Assembly (NCBI GenBank): GCA_005406025.1
Contig: BGZK01001411.1
Span: 62,001 to 126,000 of the forward strand
Length of the DNA: 64,000 nt
Direction: 5' to 3'
Source of the DNA: Eumeta japonica
Taxonomy: Eukaryota; Arthropoda; Insecta; Lepidoptera; Psychidae
Shown here piece by piece: positions 48,375 through 60,800 of this stretch; position 1 is the first letter of the stretch; the number at the start of each line of letters is the position of its first letter. The position numbers were made by a program, and so were the translations under genes. Under the pieces are notes generated by a model. It had not been told where the DNA came from. It did not search any database and saw only the letters and a list, made by a program, of their open reading frames with translations.

Positions 48375-48448
48375 ATTGACTTTTTTTATGCTGGTTCGAT
48401 TGACCGCTATCCCAATGACACTGCGCCAATTTAGCGGAATGTGCCCGA

Positions 48449-48455
48449 TTTTATA
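48449..48455 (-). promoter_or_regulatory. TATA box of cuticle gene 2
   Basis: TATAAAA on the minus strand, 75 bases upstream of the start codon. A CAGT initiator-like sequence lies about 33 bases downstream (near 48422), giving a leader of roughly 48 bases. Confidence 0.65.
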
Positions 48456-48663
48456 CGAAAACCGTAGCACTCGCGGCATCCGCAAACGGCTGCTGATGCT
48501 GTTGTCGACCTTGTTTACGCGCCACTCGATTGCGGAGAATGTACTGAGCGGTGTCGTCTTATGACAAATCATTAGCGTTAATTATATGCAAGCCTTTGGA
48601 TTTCTGCGTCGCGCATGCGTTCTCACGATCGGCGATCGGATGCGTGGGCGCAGAGGTTTAGGG

Positions 48664-48670
48664 TTTTATA
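48664..48670 (-). promoter_or_regulatory. Second TATA-like box upstream of cuticle gene 2
   Basis: TATAAAA on the minus strand, 215 bases upstream of the first. It may be an alternative promoter or chance. Confidence 0.25.
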
Positions 48671-49375
48671 TCTAAGACGCGGAAGGTTCAAATTTGAAAC
48701 CGTGTTTTAGAAAACTTCCGGAATTGATTTTTGTCGTTCAAGTGTTTTATTTTCTGAAATACATATTTTTAATGGTATATCTTATGAAAAATTGATTGCG
48801 AATTTATGTGAGTATTGCAAATAATTTAATAAAGGATAATCACCTTAAAACAATAGTATGATTTTCATTATTTTTACACATAATCTGGGAACCTCAAAGT
48901 TACATAACACAATCACAAATACCTATGACAAATAGTCATTCTAATTTTGAGGATAGATGCAAAAAATTCTATAAGATATAAGGTATATAAAATTCTATAT
49001 ATAAACTAAAGCCCACGGTGATAGGCTAAGTCTGTATAACTTAATCGCACTGATGAAAGAACGTATAAAATGTTTTATAGAAATTGAACCAAAATTTCAC
49101 GTTAACTAGATCAAACCTAACTACATTTCTTTTTGTTTTCTATAACGCATTATGCATTATGAGTGTATATATTGTTCTTTTGTTTTCTTAGTTTTTAATA
49201 AAATCTTATTGTCAATTAATTTTAATGTAGATACTTTTATTTAGCAACATAACTTTGGTCCGCAGCTTCGTACATATGATCATAGAATGTATTACAACAG
49301 CTTTTAGGCGGTGCATTAAAATGAAAACTTAGTTCTAATTTAGACCATTTATTGGTATATCATACATTGGTATAT
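48671..49375. other. Non-coding upstream region of cuticle gene 2
   Basis: AT-rich, no gene or recognisable repeat. Confidence 0.5.
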
Positions 49376-49600
49376 GTTTGACTAGCTGCGCCCCGCGGTT
49401 TCACCCGTGTGGTGATGGAAATTGTGATAATGATGAGAGAAAGCGTTTTATTTTTTTGTCAATTTTTAAATGTTTTTCTATTGTTTTGCTATTTGGGACG
49501 GAGACAAATCTAACAAATTAAAAATGAAAATCAGTTCAGCCATTCTCCACTTATAAGTGTTCGGACAATTATATTGTGTAATGTATGTAAATTGGAACTA
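49376..49600 (+). repeat. Moth retrotransposon-like segment
   Basis: Begins ACTAGCTGCGCCCCGCGGTT followed by TCACCCGTGTGG, and has AAAATCAGTTCAGCCATTCT later. This word pair is common in insect LINE/SINE 3' regions. It lies just downstream of the helicase relic. Confidence 0.5.
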
Positions 49601-49699
49601 AGTATTTTTATGATAATCTCACTAACATGTATTTTAGGTATTATATACACTATAGTTTTTAAGAATAGATAGGTACGGAGTTATTTGATGATTGATGCT

Positions 49700-49880
49700 G
49701 ATGCAAAAGTTAGAGGTAGCTGCTGCAATATACTCCTATAAACTATGTTAAACGATTTATTTTGGTCTATATAAACATGCAGATTATGCGATTTAGAAAC
49801 GCGTGAGCAAGCCATATAGAGCTGGCCGTGGGAAAAAACATTGCGTGCTCAAATGTATGCCTGCTACCTTTATGGTTTGA
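49700..49880 (-). pseudogene. PIF1-like helicase C-terminal relic of a Helitron-type element
   Basis: Minus-strand reading gives NVFSHGQLYMACSRVSKSHN followed by LHVYIDQNKSFNIVYRSIL. SHGQLYxACSRV is the hallmark last motif of PIF1-like helicases carried by Helitrons, and the following segment matches the NxxYxEIL end of the same proteins. Only about 45 residues remain, and no Rep domain was seen. It lies 42 kb from the endonuclease relic at 6880, so they are separate insertions. Confidence 0.7.
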
Positions 49881-50149
49881 CTCTACCGCCGGGCCGGATC
49901 ATAATATCGCCGGATCATAACTCGCTTGTCTATCGTCATAACTATTCAAATATTTGTCCAAATGATGTAGCGCAAAAGACAACGTTTATCTACTTTAAAC
50001 ACCAAATGTGATAAAAGTATTTATTTTGATATAAGAATCAATTCGTTACTACCAAATGTGCTTTAGAAATAAATTATCAAATTTTTTTGTATTTATGGTT
50101 AACTGTTTTGGCGATAATGACTTACACATAAAAGATAGATATATGCTAT

Positions 50150-50465
50150 CGCGGGCTTTTTTGTAGGACTATTTAAGATAAACATTTCCATTATACATTA
50201 TATACGTGTAATTCCAACGGTTTTTGCGACGCACGCCAGAATGGCTCGCTGATGACAGATTTTTTCCTACTGACTTCACACTTATCGCTTAATTTTGGAT
50301 AATTCACACTATATCTTTATAAATTATAGCCCATGTGTTATTCTGATGTGTAAGCTATATATTATTGTACTGTGTCATCGAAATCCATTCAGCAGTTTTT
50401 GCGTGAAAGAGCAACAAACATCCATCCTTACAAACTTTCGCGTTTACAACATTAGTATAGATAGG
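50150..50465 (+). repeat. Retrotransposon 3' end
   Basis: Contains AAATCCATTCAGCAGTTTTT, GCGTGAAAGAGCAACAAACA and a final TTTCGCGTTTACAACATTAG followed by TATAGATAGG. This is the familiar arthropod pattern of a decayed LINE or Helitron end. Confidence 0.5.
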
Positions 50466-52020
50466 TATACCAATAAAAAATGCAAATTTTGATGTGGTCG
50501 AAAAAAATTTTATTATAAAAATGCTTCTTTTTCTCAATATTAATATCATTTTTAAGAAACATTATTGTACTGTATTAGATATACACTCACAACTTAAAAT
50601 TTTATATACACGAAATTGCACTTATCTACCATTACTATTAAAATGTATTAATATTAACAAATTTTAAAGTTAGCTATAATGATATTGTAATCCAATGACT
50701 AAAATTTTAAACGCAACAACATTTAAAATGTTCCTCACGAATCCAATTCAATTGTGCTTGATCTTTGTGTGTGCTGTATGTATTATGCTAATCTATAAGT
50801 TATGCTGCGGCGTGCATCATGCGTGCCGCTACAGATATTGCTATTTGCGGTAGATCTTATTACCGAATGAAGATGGTGCTGGTCATAATATTCATACAAA
50901 TCTATCGGGCCCTATATCGCGATAACTATGTTACACGATTCAGCAATTTAAGTGCAATGTCAAACCATAACATCTAAGTGTAGACGGCGCCGAATTTTTT
51001 TCCCGAAAATCCACATACATTCATTGTCTGCTAAAATATACTTAAAAAAAATCAATTTTTAAGATACTTCGTCCGTACAGATCGAGCTTCACGCGTTATT
51101 TCCATTATTGCATTCTAACACATAAATATTATAACATTATTTCTTTTAAAAAAGGACTCCTGTAGAAAACAGGCTGGTTTTCTAAATGCAAACGATCTTT
51201 CAGGCAAATTTCATTAATTCAAATCGTAATTTTATTTCGTGGACTATAATATAACAAACAAAATACGTCATAACATTTAAAGAATTTACAATTTTTTAAT
51301 ATTACATCTATTTTTTAATTACCACTCATCATTATCAGCGATAAGTTGCTAAAATGTAACAAATATACAAATACCCGTCACACTTTTTATTCTTTTGAAC
51401 TTTCTTCGTGGCTCCGCTGTTTAGGACAGAATTATATTGGTAGTAGGCTTCGCGTCGCAGCTTCCGCACCCGCTCCTATACTTTTTATAATGCACCCCCG
51501 GGATACGTCCTCGCTCCAATTTCTTATAGTTTTGTTTTGTTCTTAAATGAACTAAATTATACTATAATAGTTCTTAATAATTGTTTCAGAAACATGAAAG
51601 AGCAACTAAAAGTAAAAAAAAACTGAAAATTATGGCGAAATTTGAAAATTTATTATAATTTTTATTAATTTTCACTGAACCCTTAGACATGGAACTCTAA
51701 AAATAATGTAGCTTACAATGTTTTCATTAATTTAAGTCATCTCTATACCGAATCATATTAAGATAAAAGCTATTGTGTCATATAAGCTTATTATTGTCAA
51801 TGAACACAATCACGGTATTAAAAAGCAGTCTTAACATTTCCTATAAACAAATAATAACGACTTGTGAAAATTTTAGACAAATCAATCAAACTATGATCAC
51901 GTAATACTAAAAACGTATTACATATATTTTCATTGGCTTGGGCTATTTCCTTGCTAAATTTTATTGACATTGATGATGATCACAGGTTTCTTAATAGTTA
52001 TCACGGAACCCTAAAAAAAA
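50466..52020. other. Non-coding stretch
   Basis: AT-rich; no recognised gene or repeat. Confidence 0.5.
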
Positions 52021-52340
52021 ACGTTCAAACTCTCGTAATATAGATAGTTGTTTTCGTCCGCGGTTCTGCTCGCTTGTACTCAGAATGATCTTTTATACCA
52101 ACTGATGACGCTGTGTCCACTTTAATTCCGACCTCGGTCCTGCCGTTGTCGTGGTTTAGATACCGATTCTGTTACCGAACCAAATCTCTGTCTCGGTTTC
52201 ATCTCTAATTCAATTCTGATTAGATTATATCATTTTAAGTGGTTTTTTTCAATTTTCATGCAAGAACCTTAATGCGCCCAACAAGCGCCACCTTCCGGCG
52301 AACGTGCCTTCGTGATCAATGCAAAAGTTCCAAAGTTTAC
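52021..52340 (-). repeat. GATCG-family retrotransposon end, reversed
   Basis: Contains TTTTCGTCCGCGGTTCTGCT (reverse of the AGCGGAACCGCGGACGAAAA end), then many ACCTCGGTCC/TCTCGGTTTC-like words, and CGCCACCTTCCGGCGAACGT. It shows the same vocabulary as the segments at 9775 and 34261. Confidence 0.4.
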
Positions 52341-52728
52341 TCCCAACATACAAACAAACAAACGAAATTCACCTCGTTACAATATTAGATTGTATTGTTA
52401 AGATAAGTTCGTTATAATGAGTTCTTTTAAAAAGGTTGGCGTCCTTTCGGCAAAATTAGGACTTTATATGCGTCTCGTGACCACGACTTCTAGGAACAAT
52501 GAATACCTTTCGGAGCGAACGATAGCGTTTTGTAAAGTAGTTGCCTTGGTGTAAAGACGTATAGGGCAAAGTCGTGTTCAATGGTTAGCGACACTGGACG
52601 AAGCGGCAAATAGAAAGGTTTACAGTAGGCGGTCGCCGCTCCCGCGTTGTGCGATAGCTGTGAAGGTTTCGTTTTAATTTTGCTCAGTTTCTCAACGTCT
52701 AGCGCACCTCTCAACCACATATACCAGT
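52341..52728. other. Non-coding stretch
   Basis: GC content is slightly raised at 52440-52700, with a 77-codon minus-strand frame of no known family. Confidence 0.4.
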
Positions 52729-52788
52729 GTATATGACATTGTATATGACATTGTATATAACATTGTATATAACATTACATATAATATT
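52729..52788. repeat. 12-bp tandem repeat, five units
   Basis: Units GTATATGACATT (twice), GTATATAACATT (twice) and ACATATAATATT follow each other without gaps. Paired units carry the same variant, suggesting stepwise duplication. Confidence 0.9.
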
Positions 52789-52972
52789 CCGCCGTCTCCA
52801 CTATGGAGTAGCCAGGAATTGTAGGTTCGGCATAAATACACGTTCCATAGTAACGGATTGAAACCAATATGACAAGTTACGAGCCATGTTCGCTTAAAAT
52901 TGTATACACGATTAGGATCATGTGGATAATATTTTCTAACAAAGTTGCCAAATGGCGATATTGAATAAACAA

Positions 52973-53040
52973 TATTTAATCTAATTAAATGTCCTAGTAT
53001 TTAATCCAATTAAATATTCTAATATTAACCCAATTAAGTA
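52973..53040. repeat. 25-bp tandem repeat, about 2.7 units
   Basis: Unit TATTTAATCYAATTAAAT followed by GTCCTAG or ATTCTAA. Units start at 52973, 52998 and 53023. Confidence 0.85.
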
Positions 53041-56000
53041 GCAAATAAATTTCAGCATCACGATAGTATACGGTACAGTCTAGTCATATAATCTGGAGTT
53101 CGCAGAAAAATAAATATTTTTAAATATTCTAGCGCAAAACTCTCGCTGTTCAGAGACAGAACTTGTCACATTTCAGATTTTCTTCTACGTCATTTACCCA
53201 TAGTACGTGGTAAATTATCGTGACATAATTAAAACATTTTAGAACAGCGAATGCCTTGGAACGTAGGCGGACAAATCTAGTGGTTGTTTAAATAAATAGA
53301 AGTAGCTGGCTACCATAAATTTATGCTTTGACGGTATTTAAAATAAATTAATAGTAACTGACATTTCGCAGATTCAACAAGATCGGCAAATTGTATACGC
53401 AGGCGTGTAATTAAATAAATCGGCTATTAGCTACGTCTAAGACAGAGTGCTGTGTTGGATTTAATTGCGTGGAATATATCTTAAAGCGTGGGGTCGGTTG
53501 TTTGGAGAAGTGACTTTCGTTAATTTGTATACATTTAGATACTATGTAAATATATATTTAACTATATAAAAATATATTTATATACTATATAAATGTATAT
53601 GTAGTGACTTTGGAATTATAGAAGTAAATATTTTTACGGGCGAACTGAAACTATCTGAATTCTTTTTATTGAGTAAAATGATGTTCAGTGAAATTTATAA
53701 TCCGCTTACGCAGTTTCCGCATAAATGATATGAATTTTGAATGCGTCGCCAAACCAGAACTATTTAAATACAGGGTGGCCAGTTATTGAAAAAATAAACA
53801 ACACATCTGTTTACATATGAAGGTTTTTTTGAAGACTGAAAGCTGATATGGTTATTTACAATCATTTTAACAACGACTAGATGCGCTCGCGTCTCCGTCC
53901 GCGCGGACGAAGAACTCTAATTTTTGACTTAAAACCAACTCTTTGTCAAACAGGAACCCAATCTGTGGTTATCAATTCTAACGTGACTTATTAATAGGTA
54001 CAATTGATTTTTAATTTAGTGGTAATAGGTACCATAACTCCGAACAAAAAGGTTATATATCCATCATTCTTACTCGTAAATATTACACGTATTAAAACGG
54101 TAATTTAGTTTTAAAATGAATTTCGGCAAATTCATTTTATATTAAAAATATAAATGTATAACGTACATAACAATGCACGGACCATCTTGACCGGTAATAT
54201 TACGACTCTTGGCTTGGTTTTCGTCCAGTGATTGACAGTTCCGGTGACCCACTCTCCCTACATCAACCATCCTATTTCCAAAAGGATGGCAACGCACTAG
54301 TAACTCTAGTGACTTGCATGCTCATTTGTCCCTTTAAATGCACTAAAAACATTGAATAGTGATTGTATAATCCTTGATAAACTTAGGAGAACATATGATT
54401 CATCAGGTAAATACAATAAAGCTTCAGCCAGAATATTAAGCCAGTCCCTTAGCCGCCTTTAAGAAAGTGTTTGTTAAGCGCTGAGTTAACTCTATTGTTA
54501 TTACGGAAAACACACATAAGAGAGGTCTTCGAGTGGCGACCGCGAATCGGACTGATAACCTGGCCAGCGCGGTTGACCAACTTCGACTGAACGTTATAAA
54601 TTACCCAAAATCGTACGTCGTGAGGATATATTTTACCGTATTGTCATTGTTAAGTAGTTGAAAGGAGTTTGTTAATTGTATGTTTGCTTAAAACTAATAT
54701 TACATATTATATTCGAATTTGATTTCGTAATTAATAGGATTCTAATATCAGCTTTGAAAATTCCAATTTTAGTATTCTAATTTTTTCCTCATTCATGTTT
54801 TTTTTTTTTAATTTATCTGAGAGTTGGCTAATATATAATAATACGAAATAACAAAGACATTTCACACGGTCACGATTCAGGTCGTCTGACTCAATTGAAT
54901 TTATTCATTTTTACATAAAATTTAGTGCAAATTGAAGAACATGCCGACCGCATTTTTCAACACACAAACAAAGTCATTGAAGGTAATGCAATAACAACTT
55001 CGATTTTTCATAGGCTTTTTGAATAATTTAAAAATCGACCTCGAACCTTGAACCTCATATCAAAGATAAAAAAAAAAGAATATCAACAAAGGCGATCTAA
55101 ACAACCGTTTGAAATTTCGATCTGATCAATTCATCGTATCTCAATCAACGGCCCATTCAATAGAAGGATTGATAATACTTTACGTCCATTCTATTATTTT
55201 AAATAAACAATACACGCGGACAATACAGTGATTTATCGTCGGTCCGATACGATATATCTTAACGCAATTATCGCATCACGCATTGCCGCGATGCGAGATG
55301 CAAGGCCGTCGGTCACTCGGGCAAGGCCGGTTAACGAAAGCTCGGTTAATTTTTTTTTTGTATCGCAAGCCGTTAGAGATGATTGTGACTTGAATTATGG
55401 GCGATTTGTGATGTGATTACAATCTATTATGATGCTTGGTCTGATGTGGTTCGGTTTGATGTGGCAATTATGTTTGATTTAAGAATGAGATATTTTAAGG
55501 ATATGTGGATGATGTCATAGGTAATTTTATATTAAGTTTAATTTATTTGAAAATTAAATTTTTATAATTATTCCTATATAAACATCTCAGTTTTTGTTTT
55601 AAACGCTTTAAAAATTAATCTAAAAATAAAAGAATGTCAGTGTGCACACGGTCTCAAAAACATATATGTAAGGAAAGTTAAATCATAATGTCTGAACTTT
55701 AATTCTAAATTAATTTAAAAATTGCCCTACTGAATTGCAACATTTACGTTATTGAATTTATAATAGAGACATAAAATTTTACTTTAAAACAACAGACTAG
55801 GCCATAAATCATAAAAATTATTTGTTTCGTTCATTCATTACATTATGAATGTAACTGTTTTCCACTCTCATTCAATAATTTTCCAACCGGGCATTTGTAA
55901 AATTCTCATATAAAATAACAAATAAATTTTGATGCTTGCTTTCAATAAAATATAAAATTGTAAAATAAATTTGAGCACGACTGTTAGGCATTAAATTGTT

Positions 56001-56129
56001 TTTTAGTACACCATTTATAGAAAACTTGACCTGCATCTATTTATCCATCTACGAATGTAATATTTAAATCATGGCATTTAATTTTCACCCACTTTTGGAC
56101 TTATTATGAATTTCAATTTTCCTAGTGTA
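53041..56129. other. Non-coding stretch with repeat debris
   Basis: Includes a retroelement-like word CGTCCGCGCGGACGAA near 53903, a LINE/SINE tail at 54270-54325 and a GC-rich patch at 55230-55350 (frame IAAMRDARPSVTRARP) without known relatives. No supported gene. Confidence 0.45.
54270..54325 (+). repeat. Tail of a moth LINE/SINE (copy 2, short)
   Basis: AAAAGGATGGCAACGCACTA followed by GTAACTCTAGTGACTTGCATG resembles the GGCCGGCAACGCACTCGTGA segment just upstream of the GTCCATGGGCGG core. Confidence 0.45.
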
Positions 56130-56510
56130 ATGAGAACCGATGGTAATACAATCATTTGGCACGATCAAGCTGATCTGACCACGGAACCAGGATATGATTA
56201 GTAAAACTCTTCAACAGTTACCGACCACGAATTTGGATTCATTAAGTTTGCTTTAAAGACTGACGAGGGTTTTAATGATGGCGCTGAAAGGGTGTAGATG
56301 GAATATGGGACTGACTCTTCAATGGTTACCAGTAATCCTCTGGAATTGAGTATGATTCAGATTGTTTTCATAGTTTCAATATATTCCTGGTGACGAGGGC
56401 CTGATACTGGAACCGGAAAGTGGATGCCGGAACTCTTCAGTGACCACTGGTAGACCGCTCGAGTTTGGTCTCATTTGGTTTGTTTTGGCAAGTCCAATTA
56501 TGTTGCATAA
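56130..56510. repeat. ~130-bp tandem repeat, about three units
   Basis: Units begin at about 56135, 56267 and 56397. Shared words are ACTCTTCAAYGGTTACC, TTTGGATTCATTAAGTTTG-like, TTCAATATATTCCTGG and TGACGAGGGCCTGATACTGG. One related unit lies at 12080-12290, so the family is dispersed. Confidence 0.65.
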
Positions 56511-57452
56511 TTATCGCCTTTGGATTCACACTAAAAATTAAAAAATGTATATTTAAGTATAAAGAAACACGCTTACACGGGCTAAAAAGTGAAAAGTAAT
56601 TTTAGATGTATTTATTTAACTAAAAAAATGTGAGGTGCCCCATAACAGTTGAGATGCCTTTTAATTATTTAAACTTTACAAATAGCTAACGACAAAAAAT
56701 TAGATAATTGATATCCAACTAAGTTAATATAAAATATAAAATTATATATATTTTTATTTCTTAAAACATTCGAATATTTTTTTTATATTATATTTAACTT
56801 CTAACTTGTATCTACAACTCGAAACTTTTTGCTCCAATACTATGGACGGGATTGCTGTCAGAACAAGATGCTAAGCTATTTCTCATATTGACCGTATTAG
56901 GACCTCGGTATAATAGAAAATTGAAGATTCTGATAAGCCTTTACCAATTTGTATATTTTGTTACTATGTTGCCTTCATTTTTGAAGCTAATTTTATTAAG
57001 TTGTATCAATAAAAAAATATAAAAAATCTCACCTGATGCAAGAGTGCGGTTTCGAGTCTGCGTCTGCAACTATCTTATTAAAATAGTTTATAACGGATTA
57101 AATCTGTGATGTACAATCTCGATGATAAATAAACTTATGAAATGAGAAAAAAAAATGTAATTCATTTAAACACAAACGTAACATAATAAAAGAGCTATTC
57201 TGAGAATTTACAACATTAGCATTACGAGCTGCGGCCCTTTTGCATAAGTGTATCTTCATAATGCACCAGTTCTCCCACGGCTCGGAGCCCGTGAGAGCGG
57301 CGCGCGCCATTCAAGATCATCGCGGTATTACTTAGGTATTAAAATCAGTCGTTAACCTCCTCGCTCACATCAATAAACTCGCTAAGTAAAGTGCCCTGCT
57401 TCGGAGCTCTGCCCTGATAATTTTAGTCGTTCTATCGAAAATTAATCGCTCT
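56511..57452. other. Non-coding stretch
   Basis: AT-rich apart from GC-rich islets at 57030-57070 and 57215-57310. The first ends, on the minus strand, at a CAG/GTGAGA donor-like site. The second carries a short frame MARAALTGSEPWENW. Neither can be assigned. Confidence 0.4.
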
Positions 57453-57500
57453 GTCGTCGCTAGACGACAACTCCTTAATAACAATTAAGGAGTTGTCGAC
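57453..57500. repeat. Perfect 15-bp stem-loop with a competing smaller hairpin
   Basis: CGACAACTCCTTAAT (57465-57479) pairs perfectly with ATTAAGGAGTTGTCG (57484-57498) across AACA. GTCGTC at 57453-57458 can instead pair with GACGAC at 57463-57468, which overlaps the large stem. It lies about 340 bases past the end of cuticle gene 3. Confidence 0.85.
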
Positions 57501-57773
57501 TTGGAAATGATAAGCGTTGGCATAGAAATTTGCTGATAATGAACAATTCTTTTGTTTATTCCTTTTTGTTTATTTATGCTATGTATATTGGTAATAATAA
57601 ATATGTATATAGTTGAACAGTGTGAGCAATGAAATTAAGTAACAATTATTGAAATTTTAAAATTTTATCTTAAGTGCATTTTAGTTTGGCAACACTGGCC
57701 ATGGTTACTGTTTTTATCTGCCTTTAATAATGTGGGTATTTACAAATAAGGTGACAAATAAAATGAAAGAAAT

Positions 57774-57792
57774 TTTATTGAAATATTTTATT
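57774..57792 (-). terminator. Tandem polyadenylation signals of cuticle gene 3
   Basis: AATAAA on the minus strand at 57787-57792 and again at 57774-57779, 49 to 67 bases after the stop codon, implying a very short 3' UTR. Confidence 0.7.
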
Positions 57793-57840
57793 CGCCGTCA
57801 TTGCATTTCAATTTAGCAATTTTTGCAAATTTAACCTTCC

Positions 57841-60800
57841 TCAGTACTGGTAGCCAGTAGCTTCGTCGAAAGCTTGTTGAGGTATGTTCTGGAAGTTGGA
57901 AGATTGTTTTGGGGCAAGATATTGACGGTTCAAGGCCGACGAGCCGAACGACGGAGTGTTATATTGTTGGTTTGACCCCGAAGAGCGTTGAGATGGAGCA
58001 CCATACTGCTGAGACGGAGTATTGTATTGTTGAGATGGGGCTCCATACTGCTGAGATGGGGCACCATACTGCTGAGATGGGGTGTTGTATTGCTGAGATG
58101 GGGCACCATACTGTTGAGATGGAGCACCGTTCTGTTGAGATGGGGCACCGTACTGCTGGCTTGGAGCCGAGTATTGTTGACGAGGAGAAGAGTATTGTTG
58201 AGATGGTGTTCCGTATTGTTGACTAGGAGCCGAGTATTGTTGACGTCCACCGGGCGCATTGTACTGTTGCGACGGAGCGCCATATTGTTGGCTAGGGGCC
58301 GAATACTGTTGAGGTGTGCCGTATTGCTGAGACGGAGAAGAGTATTGTTGGCTGGGAGATGAATAGCGCTGAGATGGAGCGTTGTATTGTGATCCGAAAC
58401 CGCGACCTAATAAATATAAAAAATAAAGGTTTGTACACATTGCTCTTTTAGAGGGCGCTATGGCGTTATAACGCTCAGCTTTGGGTTTATAAAGACATCA
58501 TAAAATTTGAAATCACTTTTAAATTTTTACTTATAAAATCGCCGCCTATTTCCAAGAAAACTAGACAGAGACCATAGATTTTCATACGTTACGATCTTTG
58601 CATATTTCTTTTACTTTGTCAACCATTAATCATTTCGTACAAGTTCGCAATAAATATACTTACAGAAAAAGATTTTGATTGCTTGATATACATCAAAAAC
58701 CAAATCACATTAATTATATCATTTTGTTATTAATTTAGAATCTATAGGTTAGTACTAAAACTTATTGTGCTTTATTATAATATGTTAAAGAGGTTATTTT
58801 TTTTTATGAAAAATTGATATTTATGAACATGATATCATCTTCGACCTATTTACCATATCTGTCTCCTTTATGATCTTAACCGAAGTTCTTGATGCAGACT
58901 TTTTATTTTAAGCGTATGAAAGCTCATTACATTCGAGCGATTCAAGTGTAATATTTAAACTTGTATTATCGTCTATATTTAAAGTTGTTTATAATAATAT
59001 TTATTACAATAACTATAGTTTTTCTTTTTGAACCACTGTGTTTTTAATTATAACTAAGATATACACATGTCTGTATAAAATTTTAGCTTTCGATAACGGT
59101 AATTTGTTTGCAAAATTACTCGTTTGTAAGTAATAGGCACACATACGTACAAAAAAAGCAAGCTAAATAAAATTGTTAAAATTAATATGAACGGTTTGTA
59201 CGTGTGTATTATTTATGTATGCTAAGCTCTCTTTCGCGAATTCCTTTCAAATTCACTGTAAACAAATATAAAATTTCAGACTTTAGAATTAAGCTCTAAA
59301 CAATTATTTTAAATTTCAAACTCGTATTCAAAATGACTTTTTGATAAAAAAAAATCGTAAAAATTCCCACGACAAAACTATGTATATAAAATGATGACAA
59401 AAATATCCAAAAATTTGCAAAAATTTAATTTTATGGCGGGCCATTAGAAATGTTTTCCTATACATCGGTTCACATCGCAATTAATATTTACAAATTTACT
59501 GTGTCATCGCAATTTATTTATATGTGATACAACTATAAATTAACATTTTCGCGCTTTTTCCTTACTTTTGTAATTCTAGGTCAACTGAACGTACCCTATA
59601 AGGTTTGGTGTAGTGGCGAATGTGAAAATATATGGAAAAAAATTGCTGTATTTTTTGATTGCGTTGTCTTAGAAGCTCGATTTTTGTTACTCCTCCAAGG
59701 GTTTGTGAATCTAAGCATTTGAGATTAATTTCAATTTTATATCTGACTTCCTATAGAGTCTTGGTAGGCAGACGTACAATGACTTTATCCAAAAATAGTA
59801 CCCTAAATAGTATTCTAAAGCTTTTAAATATGGTGAAAGAAAGACATGATTAATCTCATGCTCTCTGCAAAACCACATGACATTTTTGCTAAGATAATTT
59901 CGCTACAGTGAATATTATCACTAATGCGTCTTTCTAAAAGGAATTTTTGTATTTCATGTATATATAAAAACACCGATTTTCTTATATGATAAGAAATTTC
60001 TTTTTAAATTTAAATTATGGACAAAAATTTCACGTTGATTTGATGAATATGGTTGCGATTCGAACAACTTAACGTTTTATTCATAATGAATTATAAATTC
60101 TACGGAAAAAACTGTAACAATGTAGTTCTATTGCATTCTGAGTTGTCTTAGGCTACGTGGGTGCCCTTGGGCACACAGTGGCTGAATCCTTGGGGAAATA
60201 AAAACGTGGTCCTTTAACAAATTAAATGGAGGTCCTTTAACAAACTCAATCGAGGTCCTTTAGCAAACAGTCAGCGTCCTTAGCCACACGGAGCTGGGGT
60301 CCTCGGACACACAAAACTTTGGTCTTTGGGTACACAGATTTTGAAACCCTATTAAAAAACCAAATGATACGTCCATAAAAATAGAATTTGATTTTACTTG
60401 TAAGTTAAACGACATTGTGGGCATTTGGGGGCCCCGGGCCTGTTCGCCGCGTGCGCTTATGGAAAAGACGGAACTGATTGTATTCTAGAAGAATATCGAT
60501 TTCAAGTGAAATATTTCTCTATTTTCGGATTTTCTTGAAATATTAGCAACCTGATTTAAATAACATCTAAATATTTTTTCATCATTTGCTAATACTACCC
60601 AAGAGATTCTTAGACTGACGCAAATAATAACAATTTGCTATAAATTTACAAGAGAATGCACTTATCTTTTTCTATAACTTTTAAAGAGCATACGAGTATG
60701 CGAGTCACCAGATAGTAGGTGATCACCGCCGCCCACGGACAACCGCAACCGTAAGAGAGTCGCTAGTATGTTGCCGGTCTTATAGAAAGGAATATACCGT

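Noticed and set aside
57215..57310. GC-rich minus-strand segment MARAALTGSEPWENW as a first exon
   Set aside because: No donor in a sensible position and no relatives recognised; may be part of a SINE.
57909..58362. Antisense frames of 105-124 codons over the gene 3 repeat
   Set aside because: They arise because the 21-bp repeat unit is a multiple of three and has no stops in other frames; the sense frame has the signal peptide, splice sites and poly(A) signals.
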